Positions 8,283-16,302 of a stretch of 64,000 nucleotides of DNA are shown piece by piece. Origin of the DNA: Prauserella flavalba (GTDB lineage: Bacteria > Actinomycetota > Actinomycetes > Mycobacteriales > Pseudonocardiaceae); assembly GCF_003202235.1 (NCBI RefSeq), contig NZ_MASU01000009.1, forward strand, positions 250,501 to 314,500, written 5' to 3'. The position numbers and the translations under genes were made by a program. A model generated the notes under the pieces. That model ran no database searches. It saw only the letters and a program-made list of their open reading frames with translations, and was not told the origin of the DNA. Each line of letters begins with the position of its first letter. Position 1 is the stretch's first letter.

Positions 8283-8849
8283 TCACTTGCGCGACTTGCG
8301 CCTCTCGCGGTGCTCGGCGGCGAGGGTCGCGTCGGGGGTGCAGAGCGCGCACGGCGTGAAGCCGAGGTCGCGGGCCTCCTTGACGGGCAGCGGAATGGTG
8401 TCCTTGCTCTCCAGCCACGTGCACCCGCCGACGTGGTAGCGCGGGTACTCGTCGACCACGAGCACCTCGGACTCGAGTGCGGAGACCACGAGCAGGTCGG
8501 CGGCGTCGGTCTGCTCCTCGGCCGGGTCACCCGCGACGGTCTTGAGCTCGCCGCTCGCGGGCAGCAGCGCCGTCTGGGCCTCACCCGCGGGCTCGTCCGC
8601 CGCGTCCTGCCCGGTGTCCTCGTCCCCTGCCGTGTCGCCGTCACCGTCGCCGGCGCCGTCCGGTTCGGCGTCGGCGGGGCTCTGTGCCCTCGCCGCGGCC
8701 CGCCTGCGCAGCCAGTCGACGACCAGCAGGAGCCCGGCGAGCACCGAGAGGCCGATGGAGATCCAGGCCCACAGCGAGTTGGCGGTGATGAGCGCCGTGA
8801 CCACCAGTCCGAGGGCGGCCAGCACCAGGATGAGGACGAAGTAGAGCAC
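8283..8849 (-). CDS. Membrane protein with C-terminal Cys/His module
   Basis: A 188-residue protein of unknown function. Two hydrophobic helices form the N-terminus (about 1-22 and 26-46). An Asp/Glu/Ala-rich linker (about 55-105) follows. The conserved C-terminal module has YPRYHVGGCTWL and then FTPCALCTPD, suggesting a metal site with one His and three Cys. Similar modules occur in many actinobacterial proteins beside divIVA or ileS, but no activity can be assigned. The stop lies just upstream of the ileS T-box leader. It follows the divIVA terminator, so it probably has its own promoter. Confidence 0.8.
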   Translation of the reverse strand: MLYFVLILVLAALGLVVTALITANSLWAWISIGLSVLAGLLLVVDWLRRRAAARAQSPADAEPDGAGDGDGDTAGDEDTGQDAADEPAGEAQTALLPASGELKTVAGDPAEEQTDAADLLVVSALESEVLVVDEYPRYHVGGCTWLESKDTIPLPVKEARDLGFTPCALCTPDATLAAEHRERRKSRK

Positions 8850-8873
8850 GGTGAATTACAACACGGAAGAGAC

Positions 8874-8920
8874 AGAAAAACGGCTCCGACCCTCCCGCGA
8901 GGAGTGTCGGAACCGTTTCT
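8874..8920 (-). terminator. Intrinsic terminator of divIVA
   Basis: On the minus strand AAACGGTTCCGACACTCC pairs with GGGAGGGTCGGAGCCGTTT around a TCGC loop and ends in a run of five T. It starts 18 bp after the divIVA stop codon and closes the division block. Confidence 0.88.
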
Positions 8921-8938
8921 GAGCGCTACGAGCGGGCG

Positions 8939-9814
8939 TCAGCCCGCCTCGGCACGGGGACCGAACGAGTAACCCTGTCCGCTGCCGCCGCCCGAGCCGC
9001 CGCTGCCGGACTGGCCGGAGCTGGTCGAGGACGCCGAAGCGGGTGCGGCGGAGCCGCGGTCGTCGAGTTCGCGCAGCTGGGACTCGAGGAACCCGCGCAG
9101 GCGCGTGCGGTACTCGCGCTCGATGGTGCGCAGCTCCTCGATCTTCTTGTTCAGCGAGCTCTTCTCGGCGTTCAGGTTGTTCATCGTCTCGGTGTACTTG
9201 CGCTGCGCCTCGCGATCCAGGGTGGTCGCCTTGTCGCGCGCCTGGCGTTCGAGGGTCTCGGTCCTCGTCCGCGCGTCGTTCAGCATGGTCTCGGCACGGG
9301 TGCGTGCCTCGTTGACCATCGAGTCGGCCTTCGAGCGGGCGTCGGAGAGCAACTGCTCGGACTTGGTCCGCGCCTCGGCCAGCATGCCGTCGGACTCGGT
9401 CTTGGCCTCGGCCGTCAGCCGGTCGGCCATCTCCTGCGCGAGCCCCAGAACCTTCGCGGCCTGCACGTTCGGCTCACCGCTGTCCCCCATGAAGCCGTGG
9501 GCCTGCGTCTGCTCCATCGACGACGGCGGGGGAACCGGCGCCAGCCTGCGCGACGGGGTCTCGTCGCGGGGCGGAGCCTGCGGCGGGGCGCCGACACCGG
9601 CCTTCGCGGACTCCAGCTCGCTACGAGTCGATTCCAACTCGGCATCGAGCTGTTCGACCTGCTGCCGCAGCTCGTTATTGTCCTCGATCAACCGGGCAAG
9701 TTCGGTCTCCACCAGGTCGAGGAACGCATCCACCTCGTCCTCGTTGTAGCCCCGCTTGCCGATGGGAGGCTTGCTGAACGCGACGTTATGCACGTCAGCA
9801 GGGGTCAACGACAT
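8939..9814 (-). CDS. wag31: DivIVA/Wag31 polar growth protein
   Basis: A 291-residue scaffold that marks cell poles and new septa and organises apical cell-wall growth in actinobacteria. The N-terminal membrane-binding domain reads [20 protein letters not shown] and [13 protein letters not shown] first coiled coil (about 28-70) follows, then a linker rich in Pro/Gly, then a long coiled coil (about 115-245) with a clear heptad-like pattern of A(R/K)T(K/R) repeats. The tail is Ser/Gly-rich. It is the last gene of the block, 49 bp after yggT, and has a strong terminator. A phosphorylated Thr is known in the mycobacterial homologue; the equivalent here was not assigned. Confidence 0.95.
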   Translation of the reverse strand: MSLTPADVHNVAFSKPPIGKRGYNEDEVDAFLDLVETELARLIEDNNELRQQVEQLDAELESTRSELESAKAGVGAPPQAPPRDETPSRRLAPVPPPSSMEQTQAHGFMGDSGEPNVQAAKVLGLAQEMADRLTAEAKTESDGMLAEARTKSEQLLSDARSKADSMVNEARTRAETMLNDARTRTETLERQARDKATTLDREAQRKYTETMNNLNAEKSSLNKKIEELRTIEREYRTRLRGFLESQLRELDDRGSAAPASASSTSSGQSGSGGSGGGSGQGYSFGPRAEAG

Positions 9815-9863
9815 CTGATCACCTCACGCACTCCATGGCCTGCCGGACAACCCGGGTTCCCCG

Positions 9864-10148
9864 TTACCCGGGATACGCCAGTTGCATCAGTATGAACACA
9901 ACCAACAGCAGCACCATAATCGATAAGTCCAGCCCCACGCCGCCGATCCGCACGATCGGAATAATCCGGCGGACGAGTCGAACCGGTGGGTCCGTCACTG
10001 TGTAGATGGTCTCGAGCGTGACCGCAACCCCTCCCGCGGGCCGCCAATCACGGGCGAACGCTCGAACCAGCTCCACCACGATCCGCGCCGTGAGCAGGAG
10101 CCAGAAGGCAAAGAGCAGCCAATAAAGGATCAACCGGACCGCATCCAC
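9864..10148 (-). CDS. YggT-family membrane protein
   Basis: A 94-residue two-helix membrane protein (first helix LILYWLLFAFWLLLTARIVV, last helix LSIMVLLLVVFILMQLA) with the family signature TDPPVRLVRRIIP between them. YggT proteins follow sepF in most actinobacteria, and this conserved neighbourhood suggests a part in division or envelope homeostasis; the mechanism is unknown. The GTG at 10148 fits the family length. ATG codons at 10175 and 10202 are possible, but the latter would overlap sepF. Gap to divIVA is 49 bp. Confidence 0.85.
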   Translation of the reverse strand: MDAVRLILYWLLFAFWLLLTARIVVELVRAFARDWRPAGGVAVTLETIYTVTDPPVRLVRRIIPIVRIGGVGLDLSIMVLLLVVFILMQLAYPG

Positions 10149-10179
10149 GTCACCACTCTGCCACACCCCGGACATCCGC

Positions 10180-10803
10180 CTAGTGGCGGAGGAACAAGCC
10201 ACCCTCGGCGATGCGCCTGCGGTCCTCGGCGGTCACGTCGACATCCGGCGGTGAGAGCAAGAACACCTTGTTGGTGACCTTGTCCATGGAGCCCCTGAGC
10301 GCGAACGCGAGCCCCGCCGCGAAGTCGACAAGTCGCTTCGCGTCGGCGTTCTCCATCTGGGTCAGGTTGATGATCACCGGGGCACCGTCGCGGTACGCCT
10401 CGCCGATCTCGCGCGCCTCGTGGTAGCTCTTCGGGTGCAGCGTGGTGATCCGGCTCAGCGGATCGCGGCCGGCCGCCGCCGACGACGACACCGCACGCAC
10501 CGGCTCCGGCGCCGGCCGCAGACGCGCCACCGGGTCGGGCTGCCGGTCGACCGCGAGCGCTCCGTGTGTCGCGGGCTCGCTCGGCGTGACCGGACGGCGG
10601 GTGCGCACCGGCTCGACCTCGTCGAACTCGTCCATCACGTGGTAGCGGGGCCTCGATCGGCGCGGCTGCGCGTCGCGGGGCTCGTCGTAGCCGTCGTAGT
10701 CGTCCTCGTCGGAGTAACCGCGCCGGTAGTCGTCGTCGAAGTCGTACTCGTCCTCGGCTGGGACCATCCCGAAGTAGGCCTTCAGCTTCTGCAGCGCGCT
10801 CAT
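10180..10803 (-). CDS. sepF: SepF, FtsZ-binding division protein
   Basis: A 207-residue protein that anchors FtsZ to the membrane and organises Z-rings, the main FtsZ tether in actinobacteria lacking FtsA. The N-terminus [13 protein letters not shown] is the amphipathic membrane helix. A long acidic, Arg/Pro-rich linker (about 15-120) follows, then the SepF domain with [19 protein letters not shown] and a glycine-rich end. The ATG at 10803 has GGAGG seven bases upstream and leaves out 18 upstream codons. It follows yggS by 78 bp and precedes yggT. Confidence 0.95.
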   Translation of the reverse strand: MSALQKLKAYFGMVPAEDEYDFDDDYRRGYSDEDDYDGYDEPRDAQPRRSRPRYHVMDEFDEVEPVRTRRPVTPSEPATHGALAVDRQPDPVARLRPAPEPVRAVSSSAAAGRDPLSRITTLHPKSYHEAREIGEAYRDGAPVIINLTQMENADAKRLVDFAAGLAFALRGSMDKVTNKVFLLSPPDVDVTAEDRRRIAEGGLFLRH

Positions 10804-10881
10804 GCCCCTCCTTCGCCCTTCACGGCCGTCCCCACCCTGACGCTGAGTCACGCGCACGGACGCCGCTGTGGGTGAACCTCT

Positions 10882-11610
10882 CTATGGCGAGGCTAGACCG
10901 CGACCCCCGAGCAACGCAGTTCCGACACGCACACACGTCGAGCCGTGCGCGATGGCATCCTCCAGGTCGCCGCTCATACCAGCGGAAATCTCGGTCGCCT
11001 CGGGATGATCACGACGAAGCGACGCGGCGGCCTCCGCGAGCCGCGCGAACGCGGGCGCCGGTTCGGCGCCCAGCGGCGCGACCGCCATGAGCCCCCGCAA
11101 GTGGAAAATGTCACCCTTCCGAGCGACCTGCTCGGCGAGCGCCGGCAACTCTCCGAGCGGGCAGCCGCCCCTGGCCGGGTCGTCGTCGAGACTCGCCTGC
11201 ACCAGCACGTCGAGGGGCCGGTCGCGCTCGCCGGCGTCGCGCGCGGCGGTGACCGCCTTCGCGAGCGCGTCGGCCAGCCGGGGCGAGTCGACGGTCTGCA
11301 CCTCGGCCGCCCATCTGGCGACGGAGCGGGCCTTGTTCCGCTGGAGCCTGCCGACCATGTGCCAGCGGACCGCCGCCTCCGGCCGCAGCCGCGCGACCTC
11401 ACCGGTCTTGGCCGCCGCCTCCTGGTCCCGGTTCTCCGCGAGCTCGGTCACCCCGAGGTCGGTCAGGAGCGCGGCGTCCCCGGCGGGGAACGTCTTGGTG
11501 ACGGCCAGCAGCCGGACCTCGCTCTCGGGGCGGCCCGCGGCCTCGCACGCGGCGGCGATCCTGGCGCGGACGGCGGCGAGGTTCTCGGCGAGCTCGGCGC
11601 GGCGGTCCAT
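10882..11610 (-). CDS. YggS/PROSC-type PLP homeostasis protein
   Basis: A 242-residue fold-type III PLP-binding protein that buffers pyridoxal phosphate and affects amino/keto acid balance. Motifs: LLAVTKTFPAG with the PLP lysine, HMVGRLQRNKAR, and C-terminal ISAGMSGDLEDAIAHGSTCVRVGTA. One departure from the usual ELGENYVQE motif is LAENRDQEAAAK, a clear variant. Start ATG at 11610, two bases after the pgeF stop, so translation is probably coupled. It is a standard member of the ftsZ-to-divIVA stretch in actinobacteria. Confidence 0.93.
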   Translation of the reverse strand: MDRRAELAENLAAVRARIAAACEAAGRPESEVRLLAVTKTFPAGDAALLTDLGVTELAENRDQEAAAKTGEVARLRPEAAVRWHMVGRLQRNKARSVARWAAEVQTVDSPRLADALAKAVTAARDAGERDRPLDVLVQASLDDDPARGGCPLGELPALAEQVARKGDIFHLRGLMAVAPLGAEPAPAFARLAEAAASLRRDHPEATEISAGMSGDLEDAIAHGSTCVRVGTALLGGRGLASP

Positions 11611-11612
11611 GT

Positions 11613-12314
11613 TCAGTCCTCGATCCACGTGATGCCGGCCAGCCGCCCGGTCGGGGCCTGCCTGCGGTGACTGAACAGCGTGTCGTCCTCGAACGTGCAC
11701 CGGGGGTCGACGCCGATCTTGCCCACGCCGGCGTCGGCGAGCTGGCGCCACAACCCGGCCCGCAGGTCGAGCGCCGCGGTGCCCTTGCGGCTGCGGCACC
11801 GGCTGCCCGGCAGGTGGGCCTCGACGTCGGCGGCCATCTCGGGCGGCACCTCGTAGCACTCCCCGCACACCGACGGTCCCAGCAGCGCCTCGATGCGGTG
11901 GGGCTCCGCGCCGAGCGAGCGCATGGCCTCCAGCGCGGCGGGCACCACGCCGACCCTCGCGCCGACGCGGCCGGCGTGGACGGCGGCGACGACCCCGGCC
12001 TCGGCGTCGCCGAGCAGCACGGGCACGCAGTCGGCGACGAGCACGACCAGCGCGACGCCCGCCCGCGCGGTCACGAGCGCGTCGGTGGCCTCGGCGGGCT
12101 CGCGCTCGGTGCCGTCGACGATCGTCGCGGTGCGGCCGTGGACCTGCTCCATCCAGGCGATGCGGTCCAGGCCCAGCTCGGTGGCGAGCCGCTCGCGGTT
12201 GGCGGCGACGGCGGCCGGGTCGTCACCGACGTGGTCGCCGAGGTTGAAGGAGTCGTACGGCGGCTTGGACGCACCGCCAGCCCTGGTCGTGACCACCCGC
12301 CGGATGCGCAACAC
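11613..12314 (-). CDS. pgeF: PgeF/YfiH multicopper-type purine nucleosidase / peptidoglycan editing factor
   Basis: A 233-residue laccase-domain protein. Homologues either phosphorolyse purine nucleosides or clear wrongly built peptidoglycan precursors (the E. coli role); its place after ftsZ favours a cell-wall link. Visible pieces are FNLGDHVGDD, MEQVHG, ADCVPVLL with the metal Cys, and AVHAGRVGA, which stands where many homologues have HAGWRG. The GTG at 12314 is chosen because an ATG at 12398 would place the ftsZ terminator hairpin inside the coding region. Confidence 0.88.
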   Translation of the reverse strand: MLRIRRVVTTRAGGASKPPYDSFNLGDHVGDDPAAVAANRERLATELGLDRIAWMEQVHGRTATIVDGTEREPAEATDALVTARAGVALVVLVADCVPVLLGDAEAGVVAAVHAGRVGARVGVVPAALEAMRSLGAEPHRIEALLGPSVCGECYEVPPEMAADVEAHLPGSRCRSRKGTAALDLRAGLWRQLADAGVGKIGVDPRCTFEDDTLFSHRRQAPTGRLAGITWIED

Positions 12315-12361
12315 GCCACCCTTTCCGTCAGTGCGAAGTCTTCCCGGAGAGCCTAATAAAA

Positions 12362-12414
12362 GCCCCCAAGGCCACCTTCGGTGCGCTGAACGCACCAAAG
12401 GTGGCCTTGGGGGC
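12362..12414 (-). terminator. ftsZ terminator, member of the AAGGCCACCTT palindrome family
   Basis: A 23-bp stem with one C-A mismatch: GCCCCCAAGGCCACCTT and GGTGCG against their complements, loop of five (CTGAA on the plus strand). On the minus strand it is followed by TTTTATTA. It begins 13 bp after the ftsZ stop. The core and loop match the element at 2077-2129. Confidence 0.88.
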
Positions 12415-12427
12415 AGTTGTCAGTGGG

Positions 12428-13741
12428 TCAGCGGCGCATGAAGGGCGGGACGTCGACGTCGTCGTCGGACGGGTCGTCGGTCACCGGGAAGGCGCGGCTG
12501 GGTAGGCTGCCCTGCGGGCGCTGCGCCGACGACGCCGGCTGGTAGCCGCCGCGCGCGCCCGTGCCCGCCTGCGGCGGGAGGGAGCCCGACTGTGACCCGT
12601 GCCCGTTGCCGGCCGCGGGCGGCTGGGTGCGGTTCACCGGCGGCGTCGGGTGCCCGTTGCCGCCGTTGCCCGCGGGCGGCGGGGTGCCGGGCGCGGGAGC
12701 CTGGGCGGAGCCGCCGCCGACCTGTCCGGCCTCGGCGCTCGCCGTGGAGCCGCGCGAACCGAACGTGCCGGGGTCGAGCTTCTTGTGGGTGGGCGCGCCC
12801 GCGTCGAACCCGGCCGCGATCACGGTGACCCGCACCTCGTCGCCGAGCGAGTCGTCGATGATCGTGCCGAAGATGATGTTCGCCTCGGGGTGCGCGGACT
12901 CCTGCACCAGCGAGGCCGCCTCGTTGATCTCGAAGAGCCCCAGGTCGGAGCCGCCCGCGATCGAGAGGAGCGCGCCGTGCGCGCCGTCCATTGACGCCTC
13001 GAGCAGCGGCGAGTTGATCGCCTTCTCCGCGGCCTGCACGGCGCGACCCTCACCACGCGCCGAGCCGATGCCCATCAGAGCGCTGCCCGCACCCGACATC
13101 ACGCTCTTGACGTCGGCGAAGTCCAGGTTGATCAGACCGGGCGTGGTGATGAGGTCCGTGATGCCCTGCACACCGGAGAGCAGCACCTCGTCGGCCGAGC
13201 GGAACGCGTCCATGAGCGACACGCCGATGTCGCCGAGCTGCAGGAGCCGGTCGTTGGGGATCACGATCAGCGTGTCGCACTCGTTGCGCAGCGCCTGGAT
13301 GCCCTCCTCGGCCTGGCGGCCGCGGCGCTTGCCCTCGAACGAGAACGGGCGCGTGACGACACCGATCGTGAGCGCACCGAGCTTGCGCGCGATCTGCGCG
13401 ACGACGGGCGCGCCGCCGGTGCCGGTGCCACCGCCCTCGCCCGCGGTCACGAACACCATGTCGGCGCCCTTGAGGACCTCCTCGATCTCCTCGCGGTGGT
13501 CCTCCGCGGCCTTCTGCCCGACCTCGGGGGCGGCGCCTGCGCCGAGGCCACGGGTGAGCTCGCGGCCGATGTCCAGCTTGACGTCGGCGTCGGACATCAG
13601 CAGCGCCTGCGCGTCGGTGTTCACCGCGATGAACTCGACGCCTTTGAGGCCGACCTCGATCATCCGGTTCACGGCGTTCACGCCGCCGCCGCCGATACCG
13701 ACGACCTTGATCACCGCGAGGTAATTGTGCGGGGGCGTCAT
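12428..13741 (-). CDS. ftsZ: FtsZ, tubulin-like division protein
   Basis: A 437-residue GTPase that polymerises into the Z-ring. It has the glycine-rich [13 protein letters not shown] near the start, the tubulin signature [14 protein letters not shown], the T7-type synergy loop region ([13 protein letters not shown]), a conserved core to about residue 315, then a Pro/Gly/Asn/Gln-rich linker of about 100 residues. The C-terminal tail is [12 protein letters not shown], which binds SepF and FtsW. It has its own likely promoter (13827-13855) and a strong terminator, so it can be transcribed apart from the genes around it. Confidence 0.98.
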   Translation of the reverse strand: MTPPHNYLAVIKVVGIGGGGVNAVNRMIEVGLKGVEFIAVNTDAQALLMSDADVKLDIGRELTRGLGAGAAPEVGQKAAEDHREEIEEVLKGADMVFVTAGEGGGTGTGGAPVVAQIARKLGALTIGVVTRPFSFEGKRRGRQAEEGIQALRNECDTLIVIPNDRLLQLGDIGVSLMDAFRSADEVLLSGVQGITDLITTPGLINLDFADVKSVMSGAGSALMGIGSARGEGRAVQAAEKAINSPLLEASMDGAHGALLSIAGGSDLGLFEINEAASLVQESAHPEANIIFGTIIDDSLGDEVRVTVIAAGFDAGAPTHKKLDPGTFGSRGSTASAEAGQVGGGSAQAPAPGTPPPAGNGGNGHPTPPVNRTQPPAAGNGHGSQSGSLPPQAGTGARGGYQPASSAQRPQGSLPSRAFPVTDDPSDDDVDVPPFMRR

Positions 13742-13826
13742 CGGGTTCGCCTTCCTGATCGTGGTGCTGTTCCTGCCTCCGCCGGAGGTCGACGACCGGG
13801 TGGTGTGCTCCCCCTGAAACTCTCAA

Positions 13827-13855
13827 CCTCTAGTCGAGGCTTAGAGTTATGTCAA
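13827..13855 (-). promoter_or_regulatory. Probable ftsZ promoter with overlapping dyad
   Basis: The minus strand shows TTGACA (13850-13855), a 17-bp spacer and TAGAGG (13827-13832), about 85 bp before the ftsZ start. AACTCT ... AGAGTT and CCTC-GACTA-GAGG form a dyad spanning the spacer and -10 region, which could be an operator. Confidence 0.6.
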
Positions 13856-13914
13856 CTCCAACGTTGCTGTAGGACGGTAGGCATCGCGAAGGCCCGAATC
13901 CAGGAGCCACGCCG

Positions 13915-13939
13915 TGTGTCGCGGACGTCATTCGACACA
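13915..13939 (-). terminator. Weak hairpin after rskA
   Basis: Arms TGTGTCG (13915-13921) and CGACACA (13933-13939) lie 20 bp past the rskA stop. There is no T-run, so it may be a Rho-type end, an operator for the ftsZ promoter just downstream, or chance. Confidence 0.3.
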
Positions 13940-13959
13940 ACGTGTTCCGGCGTTCGCCC

Positions 13960-14721
13960 TCACGCCGGCATGTCGACCTGGAGGATCGGCGCTCCGGACG
14001 GCGCGCCCGTCGGCGATCCGCCCGCCTGCTCCACCGTCACGGCCATCGCCCTCGCCGTGTCCACCCCCTCCGCCGGACCGGCCAGCAGCATCTCGTCCGA
14101 GGGCAGCACCCCGGCCGAATGCATCTCGCCGTCCGGCTGGAGCAGCCACAGCTCGTAGTCGCGGCCCGGTTCCCTCGGCGGCAGGCCACCGCCGAGCACC
14201 ATCATCGACTCCCGCGCGCGCGACACCAGCACCGTGGCCGAGCCCCCGATGGTCGACGGCGCGCGTTCCACCCGCACGTCGGGCGCGGCGAGCAGCTCCG
14301 CCACGGGGCCGTAGCGGCGCGTGGCCTGGTCGATCCGCTCCTGCGCGGCCTCGTACCGGTCCTGCGTGTGCAGCGCGATCCCGCCCGCGACGCCGGCCAG
14401 CGCGAGCCCGACGACGGCGGCCGCGATGGCGGCGATCAGCGCCCAGCGCGGCTCGCGCCCCGCGCGCCTCGGCTTCTCCCCGGCCGACGGCGGCAGCTGG
14501 CGGGTGTTGCGGAGCTCGGCGAGCACGCGGTCCTTCAGGTGCTCGGGCGGCGTCTGCGCGGCGGCCTCGCCGAGCCGCGCGGCCGTGGCCCTCAGCTCGC
14601 GCACCTCCTGGGCGCACGCCGCGCACTCGCCGAGGTGACGGTGAAAGCGGGCGCTCTCGTGCTCGTCGAGCGCGTCCAGCGCGTAGGCCCCCGCGAGGGT
14701 GTGGAGATCGGGCGAGGTCAT
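13960..14721 (-). CDS. rskA: RskA-type anti-sigma factor
   Basis: A 253-residue membrane protein that holds its cognate ECF sigma factor inactive. The N-terminal zinc-associated anti-sigma domain has His29, Cys33 and Cys36 (HLGECAAC). A single membrane helix follows (about 95-117, WALIAAIAAAVVGLALAGVAGG). The extracytoplasmic C-terminal RskA domain contains GRDYELWLLQPDG. The start overlaps the sigma stop by four bases (ATGA). Release should require regulated proteolysis, as known for the mycobacterial pair. Its location between ftsQ and ftsZ is unusual. Confidence 0.93.
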   Translation of the reverse strand: MTSPDLHTLAGAYALDALDEHESARFHRHLGECAACAQEVRELRATAARLGEAAAQTPPEHLKDRVLAELRNTRQLPPSAGEKPRRAGREPRWALIAAIAAAVVGLALAGVAGGIALHTQDRYEAAQERIDQATRRYGPVAELLAAPDVRVERAPSTIGGSATVLVSRARESMMVLGGGLPPREPGRDYELWLLQPDGEMHSAGVLPSDEMLLAGPAEGVDTARAMAVTVEQAGGSPTGAPSGAPILQVDMPA

Positions 14722-15311
14722 GCGGTCACCCCCAGGCAGTCACGCAGCCGGATGAGCCCGTCGCGCAGGCGGGTCTTGATCGTCCCCTGCGGGGTCGAGA
14801 GCACCTCGGCGACCTCGCGGTAGGTGTAGCCCCGGTAGTAGGCCAGCAGCACGGACTCCCGCTGCAGTTCGGTGAGGTGGGACAGGCAGCGGCGCACCTG
14901 CCTGCGCTCCCAGCGGTTGCCGACCTCCTCGGCCACCTCGTCGTAGGGCCTGCCCCGGCCTGCCTCGAAGGTGGCCCGGCGTTCGCGTTCGGTGCCCGCG
15001 CGGGTGGAGCGCACCCGGTCGACGGCACGCCGGTGCGCGAGCGTCAGCGCCCAGTTGAGCGCGCTGCCGCGCTCGGGCGAGTACCTCGGCGCGGTGCGCC
15101 ACAGCTCGACGAGCACCTCCTGCGCGACCTCCTCCGACTGCGCCGTGTCGCGCAGGACGCGGCGCACCAGTCCGAAGACCGGGCCCGCGAGGCGCTGGTA
15201 GAGCCGTTCGAAGGCGCGCTCGTCGCCCTTCGCGACCTCGCCCATGAGTTCCTCGCTGGTCGGCTCCGCGGGGTCGGGCATGGCTCCGGCCGCCCTCACC
15301 GGCTCGTCCAT
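14718..15311 (-). CDS. sigK: ECF sigma factor, SigK type
   Basis: A 197-residue ECF sigma factor. Region 2 has ERLYQRLAGPVFGLVRRVL, EEVAQEVLVELWR and the -10 recognition stretch ALTLAHRRAVDRVR. Region 4 has LTELQRESVLLAYYRGYTYREVAEVL...GTIKTRLRDGL. The start at 15311 (MDEPVRA) follows GGGGAGGG; an ATG-like start at 15347 adds 12 residues. The 172-bp gap after ftsQ must carry its promoter, and autoregulation is usual in the family. In mycobacteria SigK controls secreted redox-sensitive antigens; targets here are unknown. Confidence 0.93.
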   Translation of the reverse strand: MDEPVRAAGAMPDPAEPTSEELMGEVAKGDERAFERLYQRLAGPVFGLVRRVLRDTAQSEEVAQEVLVELWRTAPRYSPERGSALNWALTLAHRRAVDRVRSTRAGTERERRATFEAGRGRPYDEVAEEVGNRWERRQVRRCLSHLTELQRESVLLAYYRGYTYREVAEVLSTPQGTIKTRLRDGLIRLRDCLGVTA

Positions 15312-15483
15312 CGAGCCCTCCCCGCCTCGCCCGCTCTTCGTGTGCACGCTAGTCCTTCGGAGCCACCGTGCCCGCGGATTGCCCGCCCGATCGTGCCCGC
15401 GATGATGACGCTCGTCGGCAGGCCGGCGTGGTGGTTCCCCGCGTACCGCCCAATGTGGACGTCAAGGACGAGGTACCGCGGAG

Positions 15484-16290
15484 CTACGAGACGGTCGGCA
15501 GCTCCGGGCTGGAGACGTCGTAGATCCTGCCCTCGCGGGTCATGAGCGCGGCGAGCACCTTGCCCTTGCGGTCGGCCTGCTCGGCGTCGCCCCAGCGCAC
15601 CACCTTGCCGTCGGCCAGCGTGAACTCCACGCTGCCCGGCGACTCCGCGCGCAGCACGGTCACGCGCTCACGCAGCTGCCCCGGCAGCGAGGCGAGCACC
15701 TCGGTCACGGCGCGCGTCGCCGGATCACGCGGGCCCACCTCGGAGAGCTTCAGCTCGGGAAAACCCTGGGGCGGCTCGGAGATCTCCTTGTACACCACGC
15801 CACCGGTGTCCACGAGGAACAGCGCGTCGCCCGTGTTGTAGAAGCCGATCGGGGTCCGCTCGGTCACCGCGATCTCGATCGTCGAGGGCCACGAGCGGGA
15901 CACGTCGACCGTGGCCACGCCCGGCAGCGTCGCGACGCGCGCGGCGATCTCGTCGGTGTCCACCCGCAACATCGCGCGCCGGTCGGGCACCTGCGCGACC
16001 TCCCGCACCTGCTCGGCCGGGATGCTCTCCGCGCCGACCACCTCCACCGAACGCACACCCAGCAGCGAGGTGAAGAACAGCACGTAGCCGAGTCCGGCGA
16101 CCGTCAGCACGCTCAGCAGCGCGACCCAGCGCCGCCGCAGCGCCTTGCGCCGCGTGACCCCCGTGCCCGTGCGGGCCCTCGCCGACTCGGGCCTGCGGCC
16201 ACGACTGCTGCGCAGCTGCTCGGTGGTGCGCCGCCGCGACCGCGTCCGCCGCTCCGGGCCCCGGCCGGCGCGCTGCCTCGTGGTGGTCAT
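15484..16290 (-). CDS. ftsQ: FtsQ, divisome protein
   Basis: A 268-residue bitopic protein linking early and late divisome parts. The N-terminal 50 residues are cytoplasmic and very Arg-rich. One membrane helix lies at about 54-74 (WVALLSVLTVAGLGYVLFF). A POTRA domain starts at SLLGVRSVEVVGAESIPAEQV, followed by the FtsQ beta domain. It lies 12 bp after murC. Unlike the usual order, ftsZ does not come next. Confidence 0.95.
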   Translation of the reverse strand: MTTTRQRAGRGPERRTRSRRRTTEQLRSSRGRRPESARARTGTGVTRRKALRRRWVALLSVLTVAGLGYVLFFTSLLGVRSVEVVGAESIPAEQVREVAQVPDRRAMLRVDTDEIAARVATLPGVATVDVSRSWPSTIEIAVTERTPIGFYNTGDALFLVDTGGVVYKEISEPPQGFPELKLSEVGPRDPATRAVTEVLASLPGQLRERVTVLRAESPGSVEFTLADGKVVRWGDAEQADRKGKVLAALMTREGRIYDVSSPELPTVS

Positions 16291-16302
16291 GGGCAGCGCC
16301 GC

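Noticed and set aside
8006-8359. Small plus-strand frames over the ileS leader
   Set aside because: They overlap the T-box element and the 3' end of the neighbouring gene in antisense.
11613-12398. ATG start of pgeF at 12398
   Set aside because: It would place the ftsZ terminator hairpin in the coding region and add 28 residues foreign to the family.
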